Source: Pseudopithomyces maydicus (lineage: Eukaryota > Ascomycota > Dothideomycetes > Pleosporales > Didymosphaeriaceae). From it: 64,000 bases of DNA. The stretch is from assembly GCA_026873275.1 (NCBI GenBank), contig JANTUC010000013.1:930001-994000 (forward strand), given 5' to 3'. Below the pieces are notes generated by a model, which saw only the letters and a program-made list of their open reading frames with translations, searched no databases and was not told the origin of the DNA. Positions 44,286-54,548 of this stretch are shown piece after piece. A program made the position numbers and the translations under genes. The stretch's first letter is position 1. Every line of letters begins with the position of its first letter.

Positions 44286-45126
44286 GTTCCCGTGCGTGGC
44301 ACGAGCTTAACTGCCAGACTCACTTGGGGCGGGAGTAGAAGTTGGGTACAGGAGATGGGCTCGCATTTAATAGATCCCAGGCACTCGGATAGCATACCGT
44401 CACCTGCGTTCTAGCCCACATGCTCGCCAAGTGAATGCGCGTTTGCGCTTGTCCTGATCGAGACAAGGTCCCACGCTTCCCGCGCCCCCAAAGTCCTTGG
44501 CAGCCGTGCCCGCTCCAACGAAAACCTGGAGAAAACGACGCTAAACCCCGGCCTGCACCCACGCCGAATACGCGCCGAATCGGCGACTCCTGGCATCCCA
44601 CGGAAGAGTTACGCGGCACCCGCGCTGCATGCGCTTCAGTGGGAAGGATTTGCCGGTGTGGGAACCCGTCGAGACCCCCGCAGACCTCGAGCTTTACATT
44701 CGGACCGCCGCGTGTGGAAGCTAATCAATTCACATGGACAGCCTCCTGTCAAACTGCCTTCACTCACAACCGGACCTCAGCCAAGCCATGCCGTGTCGAT
44801 AGCGGCACCAAGACAGCTTGCGTTGACGTCGACGCGTAGCGGACACGCGGAATTATACCGCACTAACACCAAGAGGGGGAGGGGGAGGGGAGCGTGGAAT
44901 TGCGATTCCGTGCGAGACGGATGTATGACAATCAATAGAAAACCATTTACAATGAGGACTTCGACTTCCTCCGCGTATCTCTGCCGATGCCTGGCCCCTC
45001 AAGATAACATCAAATTTAAACCAAAGGTATCCTTTCCGTCCCTGAACGCCATATCCCTTTCGTGTGCCAAGTCCTAATCCCAAGTTCTCCTTTCCCTAGT
45101 GTCTTTTCCTGGATAAGAATGGTAAA
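44286..45126. promoter_or_regulatory. Promoter region of the Dal5-like transporter
   Basis: About 840 bp, GC-rich at 44430-44700 and containing a short G-rich run (GGGGGAGGGGGAGGGG) near 44876-44891. Open frames here look like compositional accidents. No gene is supported. Confidence 0.4.
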
Positions 45127-46509
45127 TCAGTGCTGAGGTTGCACTTGGCTCACATGCCCACCATGAGCTGGACCTCCCCACTCACTCTCGTCGTCGCTGC
45201 CAACATCCGACCAGCTCGATGGCGTCATGATTCCCATGTTCTCGCCCACTTCGCTGAAGCCCGCTTCTGAGAAGCCCGCTTCGGTAAAGCCGCTCTCGGA
45301 GAAGATCTCGGAGCGCGCATCGTGGTCTGTGTCGTTTTGCATGCTCAGTACCGCAATGTCGTCGGCCTGGCTGTCCACAACCGAGGCACCGGTGAGGAAG
45401 CCTGAACGGTCGGAGCGCGGTGTGAGGGTGCCTGTTGAAACAATCTCGGCTTCGTCGTCGGAGTGGATTTCAGATGTGAAGGAGTAAAAGGATTGTGCAG
45501 GGTCGGGGTTGGAAGCTGTCTCAGAGGCGGGGATGGATGCTGTTTGTGGATTTTCGGGCTGGGCCGGCAGGTAGTACGACTCGGGGGTAAGATCGATGAG
45601 CGGACTGGCAGCAGCAGCAGAAGGAGTAGCAACGACTTCACCGTCCAGAGTGGCAGAGCTTGCGCGGGTACTGGGCTCGGTGTAGGTGAAGGGCTTGGGA
45701 GACTGTGCTTCTTCTTGGTCGTGGTCGAAAAGGACGTGTTCGTCAGAGAAGGGGTTTGCCATGGCGGCTGCGGCAAAAGATCCAGCGGCAAAACCAGCTA
45801 CGCCACGCTGGCGAAGCCCGCTGGCCGAAGCATCGTTTCCGGTAGCTGTGTGCGCAGTTGAAGCAGTTTGTTCCTTCTTGAGCATGCCGTCGCTGCCGAC
45901 CAGATCGTCGAAGCTCCTCTGGCTGGCGTCGGTCCTTCGTCGCTGTCTCCGCTCGGCCAGTTCCAAGTCCTCTTGTCCAATGCGAGCGAGCTCATCCAAG
46001 TCCACGGCGATGCCCTCCTCTCGTGCACGCTTGATCAGTTCATTGCGGTTCCTCCTAACCAACTCCTCCCTCTGTCTGCGCTTGCGCTCTTCGAAGTCCT
46101 CGGACGATTCGGAGGGACGGCGCGGCTGGATGTCGTCGCCGAGGGCGTGTAGCGCGACGGCAATCTTACGGCGGGATTGATCGACCCATTGTCGGACCTG
46201 GGGGGACTCGTATAGGGCGATGCCAGCCGCGACGATGACGCTGGCGGCAATTATGAGGCCTGTGGAGAAGGGGTGGTTAGGCGCGTGCCTTTGGGGGGCG
46301 GTACGGCTGCGAACGGATGATGGAGAGGCTGAACGAGCGCTAGAGCCTGGCCCTGCAAGCAGGTTGGCATTGGCATCTTTACAAAGGGGGCGTGCAGGCG
46401 AGGGGGCAGAGATTGTCGTACGGGCAACAGGGTGGTGTTGCGGCACGACAGCAGGGGAATGCAATGAGCTCGGAATGGGCGTACCTTTGGCTAGTGGCGC
46501 AGGCATCGG
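45127..46509 (-). CDS. Unknown single-span membrane protein with coiled coil
   Basis: 460 residues from the ATG at 46509; an upstream in-frame ATG at 46776 would add an Arg/Thr-rich, unlikely extension. After a Ser/Pro-rich start there is one hydrophobic span (FSTGLIIAASVIVAAGIAL). A highly charged helix follows (SEDFEERKRRQREELVRRNR, ELIKRAREEGIAVDLDELAR). The C-terminal half is acidic and Ser-rich with short repeats (GFTEAGFSEAGFSE). This layout suggests a membrane-anchored adaptor. I do not recognise the family. Confidence 0.62.
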   Translation of the reverse strand, partial: PMPAPLAKGTPIPSSLHSPAVVPQHHPVARTTISAPSPARPLCKDANANLLAGPGSSARSASPSSVRSRTAPQRHAPNHPFSTGLIIAASVIVAAGIALYESPQVRQWVDQSRRKIAVALHALGDDIQPRRPSESSEDFEERKRRQREELVRRNRNELIKRAREEGIAVDLDELARIGQEDLELAERRQRRRTDASQRSFDDLVGSDGMLKKEQTASTAHTATGNDASASGLRQRGVAGFAAGSFAAAAMANPFSDEHVLFDHDQEEAQSPKPFTYTEPSTRASSATLDGEVVATPSAAAASPLIDLTPESYYLPAQPENPQTASIPASETASNPDPAQSFYSFTSEIHSDDEAEIVSTGTLTPRSDRSGFLTGASVVDSQADDIAVLSMQNDTDHDARSEIFSESGFTEAGFSEAGFSEVGENMGIMTPSSWSDVGSDDESEWGGPAHGGHVSQVQPQH

Positions 46510-46924
46510 GACACTGCTGAACTGGGCAGACGAAGCAAATATATCGGGTCGGGGCTCGGTGGCGTGCGTACACAGTCGTAGGGATACTCTTAGGGAGGTC
46601 GATACAGCAGGCTGGCGACTTTTAAGGAGCGAGAGCAGGCGCCCTAGAGGCAGTGTCGTTGTCGTAAGTGTTGCCGCCACCGTCCACCGTCCGCCGTCCA
46701 GGCGCACCGCCCACCCTGGTCCAAGGCGGGGCTTAGTGGTCGCTGACCGGGTCCCACGGGCACTAGCCCATCTCATCAAACCGAAGAGGACAGCGCTACG
46801 GTGGATCTCTATATGCAATATGCCTATCTAAGTATATGGGTTCGTGCAATATACACACTGCACGTCTATACGCTAATCTCGAACCGACGCACCACCCATG
46901 GGCGCAGCTGCCCTTGACTCTATG

Positions 46925-48768
46925 CTATGCACGGTGGTCTCCCTGCTCGACCGTCTTCCGTTTGATCGCATGCTCCGTCTGTATTGCCCATAAACAAGCC
47001 AGTATGCCCAAAGCACTCGAGGCCAGCGTGACATAGTACGCTGCTTGGTAGCATATAATGCCCTCGTCGCAGTTGAACTCGCCTCCAACCTGCACCTCCG
47101 AGTGCGAATCGTACACAGCGCCGTAGAACAGGTTGAATACGTTCCCGCTCACCACCGGTGCAATTGTCATGAAGCCCCAATTCACCGCGAACCCGTCTGG
47201 CCCAAACACATCCACTACGACGGCCGGCAGTACGCCAAAGAGGATGCCGTACGCAAGCCCGCAGAGCCCCGACACGGCCCACAGACTGTTTGGGTTCTCA
47301 ATGCGCGTTGCGCAGATTTGAGCCAGCAGAAACACCGTTGCCGACGCCGCAACGCACCAGAAGCGCGACCCTCCCAATCGTTTGACAATGATGTCAGATC
47401 CGATGCCTGAGATCAGACGTCCCGAGAAGGATCCCAACGAAATGATCGAAACGTGCCAAAGCTGGCGATGGGCGACGAAATCCTTGCTTTTGGAGGGGTC
47501 CCAGTGGTTCCAAAGAGCCTGTGCGTCATGGCCAATGTTGCTGCTTCATTTAGTCATGTAGATAGGGGCGTGGCGAGCGAACGAACTCACTTGATCGTCA
47601 TCAGACCCACACCGGTGAGCAAGCCCATGATAACCCAAATTTGCCAGAACTCGTATTTGTACAAAAGTGCCAGCCCAGTAACATCTAGACAGTGTGAGTG
47701 ATTCGATTTCCTACTGGCTTTACTAGCTGCGTCGTCCTCTGGAGGCAGATCGCCAGGGCCGGACAGGAGGGACGAGGTTTCGTCTGAATCGCCATCCCGT
47801 TCGTCATTGTCTGGTTGATACGGTTGGTAAAGACAAGGGGGCACAGACAGGAGGAAATAAAATGCGCAACTTACTAGGCTCGGGTTCAGGGACTGAGGAG
47901 CTGCTAAATCTACTGCTATGCTTGCTGCTGTCGGATCTAGTACGGTGTAACACGTTCGAGTTTCGGCGAGTTCGCTCGCTAGTTGGCAGAACAGCATATC
48001 CTGTGCCCGTTTTGTGGTCTACCACATGGAGGAATGGGAGGGCCACCAAAACGACCATGGATGTTCCGAAAGAGAGCAGTAAGAGTAGGCTGGAAGTATC
48101 ACCAGGGAAGGAAACACCAGCAATGAAGGTGTAGAAGAAAGCACTAAGCCCAAAGGCAGCGAGTGGAAATGCGGTCGCCGTGCCCCTGTGGGTGGGCCAG
48201 TTGAGCGTTGCGACTTTCAGGGCGGCTTGAAATGCAGCACAACTGCCGACACCGCTGAGGAAGGAACAACAGGAAATCAATGCTACACTCATGGAGCCGG
48301 CTCCCTCGTCATACGCTTGTACCGTTAGTCCCGGACCTCGTTCCCCTCATCGAGTCAGGCCACGTACCAATATGAATGGGATAGTAGCCCAGAAAGAGGG
48401 ATAGCATGCCAATTATACCGGCAAGACGAGGGCTCTTCCTGTCCGTGATTATGCCAACGGGTATTCCCGCAGCGTACATGCCCATGTTCCCAGCGGTTCC
48501 CTGACAACATCGTGAGCGTGAGGTTCGGTCCGCACGGGCGGCGATCGTACAATGATATTACTCTGGGTTGTAGACAGCTGGAGCTTCTCCGCAAACTGCG
48601 GCGCCCACGCCGAGTAGGCATACTGGCACTCGTTAGCTTTCACTCTTATCGGACACTGATCGGGCTCACATTGGTTCCGCATGCAAGCGCAATAGCCGTG
48701 GCGGCAACCACGGAGACTATCCGTGTCTTCTGGTGTGTCGGCTTCTCTGCGACAGCCATTGTGCTCAT
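46925..48768 (-). CDS. MFS transporter with nodulin-like N-terminus
   Basis: 526 residues from six exons: 48768-48670, 48622-48551, 48500-48368, 48315-47875, 47810-47591 and 47540-46925. All five introns are GT-AG with matching phase. The start (MSTMAVAEKPTHQKTRIVSV) leads into YAYSAWAPQFAEKLQLS, the mark of nodulin-like/MCH1-type MFS proteins. Twelve spans are interrupted by a long Ser/acidic loop (about residues 205-280). The late segments SIISLGSFSGRLISGIGSD and CYQAAYYVTLASS also fit. Yeast relatives act at the vacuole or have unknown substrates. Confidence 0.85.
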
Positions 48769-49180
48769 TGCGAGCAGGTAGCGGCTATGGATGTTGCGAT
48801 ACCATCAGCTGCGTGGGGGGTATCCGGTGCAGATAGCTGGGTCGGGAGGCTGATGTGATGGCGGCTGTGTCAAGGCAGAGCGATAGACGGTCTAGGGCGA
48901 AGTGCAGTGGATTTAATGAGCGGATAACGAGACAAGTAGATACAGTCTATAAGAAACACCAACTTCCTACCCGAAGAACAAATGTACGAAAAGAGACATT
49001 CGGCATGTAGCCCGAGGCGGAGATAAGGAGGAGCACATGACGCGCCAAGGCCTTGGGCAGTGTCGGTCCTGTACCTGGCCTGCCGCCTGGTGCGCGAGAA
49101 CGTCACAGGCGCTCGCTGCGACTGAACGCCTCCTCAACAGCACCACCACCAGCGCCACCACCGCCGCCCCCACCGCAACC

Positions 49181-50696
49181 ATGGGCGCGCTCCTATCCAT
49201 CCCCATGATGGCCCTGCCGAGCGTCGGCAGTGTCTGGACCATCGCCGCATCGTGCTGCGGAGCAGCCACCTGCAACGCCGTCTGTGGTTCTTGCGGCAGC
49301 AAGTGTGGAAACAGCATCGCTACCCGTATCGCATACGCCCTCATTCTCCTGCTCAACTCCATCATCTCGTGGATCATGCTCACCGACTGGGCCATGAAGA
49401 AACTCTCGCACCTCACACTGGACTATGTCGACATCAAGTGCCACGGCGAACAATGCTATGGATACGTCGCGGTCCAGCGCATCAACTTTGCCCTCGGCTT
49501 CTTCCACGTCATCATGGCCATGATGCTCATCGGAGTGCGGAGCTCCAAGGACGGCCGCGCACCTATTCAGAATGGTTTCTGGGGGCCCAAGATTGTCGCA
49601 TGGCTGGCTATGGTCGTCCTGACCTTCTTCATCCCGAACTCGTTCTTCATCGTCTGGGGCAACTATTTCGCCATGATCGGCGCCTGTCTCTTCCTGCTCA
49701 TCGGCCTGATTCTCTTGGTTGATCTAGCCCACAATTGGGCTGAATACTGCCAGGAAAAGATTGAGATTACAGAGTCAAGCATGTGGACTGGGCTCCTTGT
49801 TGGGTCCGCCGCCTTCATGTACCTGGCATCTATCGCTATGACCATTGTCATGTACGTCTTCTTTGCGAAGAGTGGATGCGGAATGAACCAGGCCGCCATT
49901 ACGGTATGTTTGCCGCCTGCCGTTACAGCATTCCATTGCCTAATAACCATCTTAGATCAACCTGATTTTACTCCTCGTATCTTCCATCGTTTCGATTCAC
50001 CCGGCCGTACAGAACGTAAACCCTCGTGCCGGCCTTGCTCAGTCGGCCATCGTTGCCATCTACTGCACCTACCTGACCATGTCAGCCGTTGGTATGGAGC
50101 CTGACGATCACCAATGCAACCCACTCATTCGAGCACGTGGCACGCGTAAAGCGACCATCATCATTGGTGCAATTGTGACTTTTGTTACTGTTGCGTACAC
50201 TACCACGCGTGCAGCTACGTATGGACTCGCTCTTGGCGCCCAAGGCAACTCCTACGGCAACGGATACTCTCGTGTAGGCACTGATGATAACGAACATGGT
50301 CTCGTCACCCAACAGCCCGAGTCGCGCCGTGATATGCGTGCTGCTGCTCTCCGTGCTGCAGTCGAATCAGGCTCTCTCCCCGCCTCTGCGCTAGACGACA
50401 CGGACGACAGCGACGACGAGGACGAGGGACCATCGAAGAACCCGCGTGATGACGAGCGAAATGCGACCCAGTACAACTACACGCTGTTCCATTTCATCTT
50501 CTTCCTCAGCACCACCTGGGTCGCTACACTTCTTACGACCAATTTCGATGAGAAGGACATGCAGAATGACTTTGTACCCGTTGGAAGGACATACTGGGCT
50601 AGCTGGGCCAAGATCATCAGCGCGTGGGTGTGCTACGGCATCTACACTTGGAGCTTGGTCGCTCCGCTCATCCTGCCTGATAGGTTTGATTACTGA
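49181..50696 (+). CDS. TMS1: Serine incorporator (SERINC/Tms1) membrane protein
   Basis: 487 residues from exons 49181-49903 and 49956-50696. The start MGALLSIPMM and the Cys-rich first loop (SCCGAATCNAVCGSCGSKCG) are typical of the family. About ten membrane spans follow, with the conserved RINFALGFFHVIMAMMLIGV and FFIPNSFFIVWGNYFAMIGA. A variable acidic cytosolic loop (DDTDDSDDEDEGPSKN) precedes the last two spans. SERINC proteins sit in endomembranes and affect serine-derived lipids; the molecular role is debated. It is divergent from the nodulin-like MFS gene (412 bp between starts). Confidence 0.92.
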
Positions 50697-51150
50697 GCCC
50701 TGGTTGTGGTAAGAGAGGTGTTGTAGACTCCGCGTTGTATTGTATCATTTGGTCATTTAGACTCGCTCTCCTTTCTTAATATACCCACGTACAATCATTT
50801 TCACATAATAGCATTTTCAATAGCATTGTCAACAGTTTTATCACATGCACTTCCCGGTCCGTGAGCGCCTGCACTAGTGCATTCAAGGCCTGTTCACAGC
50901 ACCATGATGAATGCCTCGCTCTTCAACAACAAGACATGATCGATTTGCGTTCGCTACAACTTCGCTGATGGGGTAACCGAGCACCTCTTCACATCTTTGC
51001 GTTTACAACCCACCCGCCATATCCTCCTTCCAAACCTCCTCGTAGATATTTCAACAACCAAGAACCTTGCTAGCATCTCCATGACTATTTAGAAAAAAGT
51101 ATCTTTCCACTTCTAGTAATACAACACATTAATACTCCCTATACACGTAG
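50697..51150. other. Intergenic region, no gene recognised
   Basis: About 450 bp of AT-rich spacer between two plus-strand genes. No coding frame. Confidence 0.4.
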
Positions 51151-51660
51151 ATGCTGAGTATGACCCACGATCACAACGGACAGCTTCACGCCGGCGCCAT
51201 CGGCCTCTTCGACGACCCGGATGAGATAGCGTACTCCGAGGCCCGAGCGACAGGGCGACAAGTTCTCGCTGAAAGCAAAGCGCGGAAGCGCAAGGAAGAG
51301 CGGCAGAGGAGGGAGGATGAGAGAAAAGTAAGATCCTATGAGAGACCGGGTCTCATACAGCGAATGAGTAGGATTTTTGGTTCTGAGAAGGAAGTGAAGC
51401 GTGACGAGGGAGGCACGGATCATCTGTTGGAGAAGAAGAAAGAGAAGGAGGATGTTCGTGAGAATAAACCGGATAGAGCGGTCAAGGACACAAATGCGCT
51501 TCAGATGTATGATGAATGCGAGGTGGATACTGCGCTTGATTCCCCTTTCTACGAGGAACTGGGTTTGGTGAGGATCAGGGCGGGAAATGCAAGGGATGTC
51601 AAAATTGTGCATAAGAGTCAGATTTGCTCGTCGGAGCCACTCGCTGACTATGGTGAATAA
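51151..51660 (+). CDS. Small basic unknown protein
   Basis: 169 residues in one exon. It is dominated by a highly charged helix (SKARKRKEERQRREDERKV) and a second Lys/Glu-rich stretch (LLEKKKEKEDVRENKPDRAV). There is no signal peptide or membrane span. The segment GLIQRMSRIFG between the charged regions is hydrophobic and may be an amphipathic helix. The family is unknown. Confidence 0.5.
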   Translation: MLSMTHDHNGQLHAGAIGLFDDPDEIAYSEARATGRQVLAESKARKRKEERQRREDERKVRSYERPGLIQRMSRIFGSEKEVKRDEGGTDHLLEKKKEKEDVRENKPDRAVKDTNALQMYDECEVDTALDSPFYEELGLVRIRAGNARDVKIVHKSQICSSEPLADYGE

Positions 51661-52107
51661 AGTGGTGAGGCTGGGTTGGGTTATTGAACAGGCAGGTAGA
51701 ACCGTATAGTTGCTTTCTTAGAGACCTTTTGGGCTTCGTGTGCAATTATACGTTTGATTAATTAGATATAAATTTTCTGGTGCTACATTACTAAAAAACA
51801 ACTTCGTAGTGGGACCTTTGATGGAATAATACTGAAACGTGCTTGAACTTTAGCCAACGCATTTGATCAGCCAAAAATATCCTTCTAGATATCAGAGTGA
51901 ATGATGATTGAGTCCTCAATCGAAGCACGGTTGCAGCGAGAACATGGTACATGAAACCATTGAACAGGTCGTCAAGCGTTTGTGCTGCCAGTTGTTCAGT
52001 GACTGGCCCATCAATGTATGTTATCTGTCACTGCGTTTCTCATTCAACATTTCCACTCTATAACGGCTTATACTGTCTGTTTTCTTATTCCGCAATAGAA
52101 AGCAGCA

Positions 52108-52632
52108 ATGTCTTCGTTAAGAAACATCTTACCTGCTTTCCTCATGACCAACGACGGTCGCCAAACTATACAGCAACCGCCTCGTATCACATACCGTAGT
52201 AATCTCTCTATAACTACTTTGAACCGTAAAGCTGAAGCCCTCGAATCCTCCCTCGCAGCTGCAGAGTCGCACTTGTCCCTTCTTAGCACCAAAGTAAACA
52301 ACACTTTATCTGCATACGAACAGCACTACAGCTTCCTGCGTCGCGTGGCGCACTTTTCCGTGAACTCGAACGTGGTGCTAGAAAGAAACGAGGCCCTACT
52401 GGCGAAGCGAGAAGAAGATTTGGCGGAAGTTTTTGAAGATTTGAGATTAGCGATTCAAGTTGCGGGATTGAAGGCAAAGGCCCAGCGAGAGGAAGTAAAC
52501 AGGCTGATAGAGGAAGTCAAGGGGTGGAGGGAATCAGCAGATAAGAATTCGGAAAAGATCGAGAATGAAACGAGAAAAAGAGCACTCGAGACTTGGGAAC
52601 GTGCTGAGCGTGAGAATGGGATTGCACTGTAG
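52108..52632 (+). CDS. Small coiled-coil unknown protein
   Basis: 174 residues, almost wholly helical with heptad spacing (LNRKAEALESSLAAAESHLS, EALLAKREEDLAEVFEDLRL, EVNRLIEEVKGWRESADKN). No signal peptide or other domain. The leader before the ATG (about 52015-52098) has GT and AG signals that could bound a 5' UTR intron. The family is not recognised. Confidence 0.5.
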   Translation: MSSLRNILPAFLMTNDGRQTIQQPPRITYRSNLSITTLNRKAEALESSLAAAESHLSLLSTKVNNTLSAYEQHYSFLRRVAHFSVNSNVVLERNEALLAKREEDLAEVFEDLRLAIQVAGLKAKAQREEVNRLIEEVKGWRESADKNSEKIENETRKRALETWERAERENGIAL

Positions 52633-52732
52633 TAGTAAGTGATGTCCATGGTTGGCCGTTAAACACGAAGTTTCCATTCTTTTACAGGTAGCCAAGATGT
52701 AATCTCAAAAATTCAGCGCATTAATCACTAAA

Positions 52733-53950
52733 TTAAATACATTTTCTCTTTCTCTGCCGCGTTTTCAGACACGGAGGGCCCCAATCAAGTTCTTCCGCCT
52801 TCCTCTTAGGTCCAATCCGCTCGCTTGTTGCAAACTCTAGGATCTTTCGCAGTACGAACATCTTTCCTTTCAATCTCTCAAGTCGCGCCTCTTCATCACC
52901 GTGCTGGCTTCGACATTTAAGCTTGAATGTAAACGTCATCAGCCCTCTCAACTCAAGCAATGGCGTCAAAACAGGCCCTGTATAGGCAGGATCGTCGTAG
53001 GGACTCCCAATAAGTGTGACGGTAAGGTGCTTCAGGCCGGTCATCTCGCAAAGGATAATCCGCCATGCGGGATCCCAGTACCGAAGCAAGTCGCCATCAT
53101 TGCGTCCTTGCCGGTTTATGGACCCTCTTAGCCGGAATGGACGACGCTGCTCCGGTGGCACCAGCACCGTCCGATGCGTATTACTCAACGAAATACTCAA
53201 TCTCGTGATGGCACATAGTCGTTGTGGTGGAATGGTTCTTGCAAACCAATTCAGCGTCTCCGGATGACGAAAATCAAACTCGGGGCGAGAGTAAAGAAAT
53301 CGAATACCCTCTCGGTACGCCTGTCTGCAAGTCTGCAGTAGTGAAAGTTCAATGCGAGACATCTGTATCTTTTCTCTCAAACTTCTGCTTGTATATGTTG
53401 CCCGATCGATTGCATTACTGCACGACCAATCCTGTTGAAGACATTTTGCTTTATCGGGACAAGTGAGATGACCGACTCGATTGGGCTGGCTGGCCATGTG
53501 CAGAAAAGTGGCATCGACTCCAAGGACTAAGCCGAAGATGATCTCCCGAAGCTCAAGAGGAATTCCATTCAACAGCATGCAGGTCTCTCTCTTACTGTTT
53601 CCCGGTTGCCTAAATTCCATGGGAGAAACGCTCTCCGCATCGCATTGCTGTCGGTTGACATTGAATTCAGTTTCGATAGAGGGTCGCCGGCTGCGGAGGT
53701 CGGACAACTGCACCGGTTGTGCCGGTATGTGCTCACGTGTTTCTGAGGGACCAACAAGTCGCTCCGGGGATTCTGAGAGTCGTGTCCTCGTCCGCGGTAA
53801 CGGCGTGGGCTGGCTTGCTTCTTCTGTCTCCAAGAGGATTACCCGGTGATGTCTGATTTGCGTAGCACGAAGTCCGCAGCCGTTTGCCAGTTGTATGCGA
53901 GGGGCAGCTCCACCAGTAGTCTTGCGAGCTGTTTGTTTGGTTCTGGCCAT
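52733..53950 (-). CDS. Histone H3-tail mimic fused to F-box-like/DUF7730-type domain
   Basis: 405 residues in one exon. After Met the chain begins ARTKQTARK and continues to QLA at residue 22; 18 of the first 21 post-Met residues match the histone H3 tail. The H3 positions K4 and K9 and their contexts are kept; S10 is Thr, K14 is Ala and K18 is Ile. From about residue 125 a domain starting LLNGIPLELREIIFGLVLG resembles the F-box-like start of the fungal DUF7730/2EXR group. Basic clusters PKRK (381-384) and KTRQRKRK (396-403) look like a bipartite nuclear signal. There is no histone fold. A nuclear protein offering an H3-like ligand to methyl-lysine enzymes or readers is inference. Confidence 0.8.
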   Translation of the reverse strand: MARTKQTARKTTGGAAPRIQLANGCGLRATQIRHHRVILLETEEASQPTPLPRTRTRLSESPERLVGPSETREHIPAQPVQLSDLRSRRPSIETEFNVNRQQCDAESVSPMEFRQPGNSKRETCMLLNGIPLELREIIFGLVLGVDATFLHMASQPNRVGHLTCPDKAKCLQQDWSCSNAIDRATYTSRSLREKIQMSRIELSLLQTCRQAYREGIRFLYSRPEFDFRHPETLNWFARTIPPQRLCAITRLSISLSNTHRTVLVPPEQRRPFRLRGSINRQGRNDGDLLRYWDPAWRIILCEMTGLKHLTVTLIGSPYDDPAYTGPVLTPLLELRGLMTFTFKLKCRSQHGDEEARLERLKGKMFVLRKILEFATSERIGPKRKAEELDWGPPCLKTRQRKRKCI

Positions 53951-54162
53951 TACTTATCCTAGTCACTCTCAAAATGTGGTTAGAGTGAACAAAGCGAAGG
54001 TCCGCTGTCATGGAAGATCCTAAAATGATTCCAGAGCTTTCGCACGCGAGGTGTGCTTGACGTAGAGGTCAAATGGGGATGCTAGCCACAAAGAGCCAAT
54101 ATATATAACTACCATGGTTGCTGACATAAGCCGATGCTCTATTTCCGGTTCCTGCTTACTCC

Positions 54163-54545
54163 TCAAATCTGTATCTCTTTGGTAGATAAAGATGTCTCTC
54201 GATTTTCGAAACGTTTGTCCAATAGAAGTGAGTCATCTGCCCTGTATTGGATAAACTGCTGCCTAGTGTTCGGGGCAACTGTAGGATGCTTCGCTTCAAC
54301 CGTCTGGTTGCCTTGGGGTAAGGCAAGGGACCGACGGAACATGATTGTCCGTATCCAATCATACCCATTTACCTGCGCTATCGTGACATCGTCTAGTCCT
54401 GCCATGATCCGAACCCACTCCACTCGTGAAAGTTCACAGCGTCTCGTTCTGGCGGCGGTGGTATCAGAAATGCAAAATCATCAAGTACTGCGATGATGGT
54501 CTTTGATCCTTTAACGATTGTACTGTGGCATTGAGATCGTATATA
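54163..54545 (-). pseudogene. Relic of an unknown gene with 5-bp duplication
   Basis: Two minus-strand frames read as one protein broken at a tandem GAGTG-GAGTG near 54419-54428. Upstream reads TIIAVLDDFAFLIPPPPERD then VNFHEW. Downstream reads VRIMAGLDDVTIAQVNGYDW then IRTIMFRRSLALPQGN, ending at 54163. Removing one 5-bp copy would join them. No start codon is seen, so the piece is also truncated at its 5' end, next to the 3' end of the SDR gene. The family is unknown. Confidence 0.4.
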
Positions 54546-54548
54546 CCT

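Noticed and set aside
45463..46180. Plus-strand frames opposite the coiled-coil membrane protein
   Set aside because: Ser/Arg/Gly-rich antisense shadows of a gene with biased composition.
46510..46818. N-terminal extension of the coiled-coil membrane protein
   Set aside because: The furthest frame start is TTG, and the next ATG at 46776 gives an Arg/Thr-rich stretch of leader-like composition; the ATG at 46509 is preferred.
52733..53950. Calling the H3-like gene a true histone H3 variant
   Set aside because: Similarity ends after about 22 residues and nothing resembling the H3 core helices follows.
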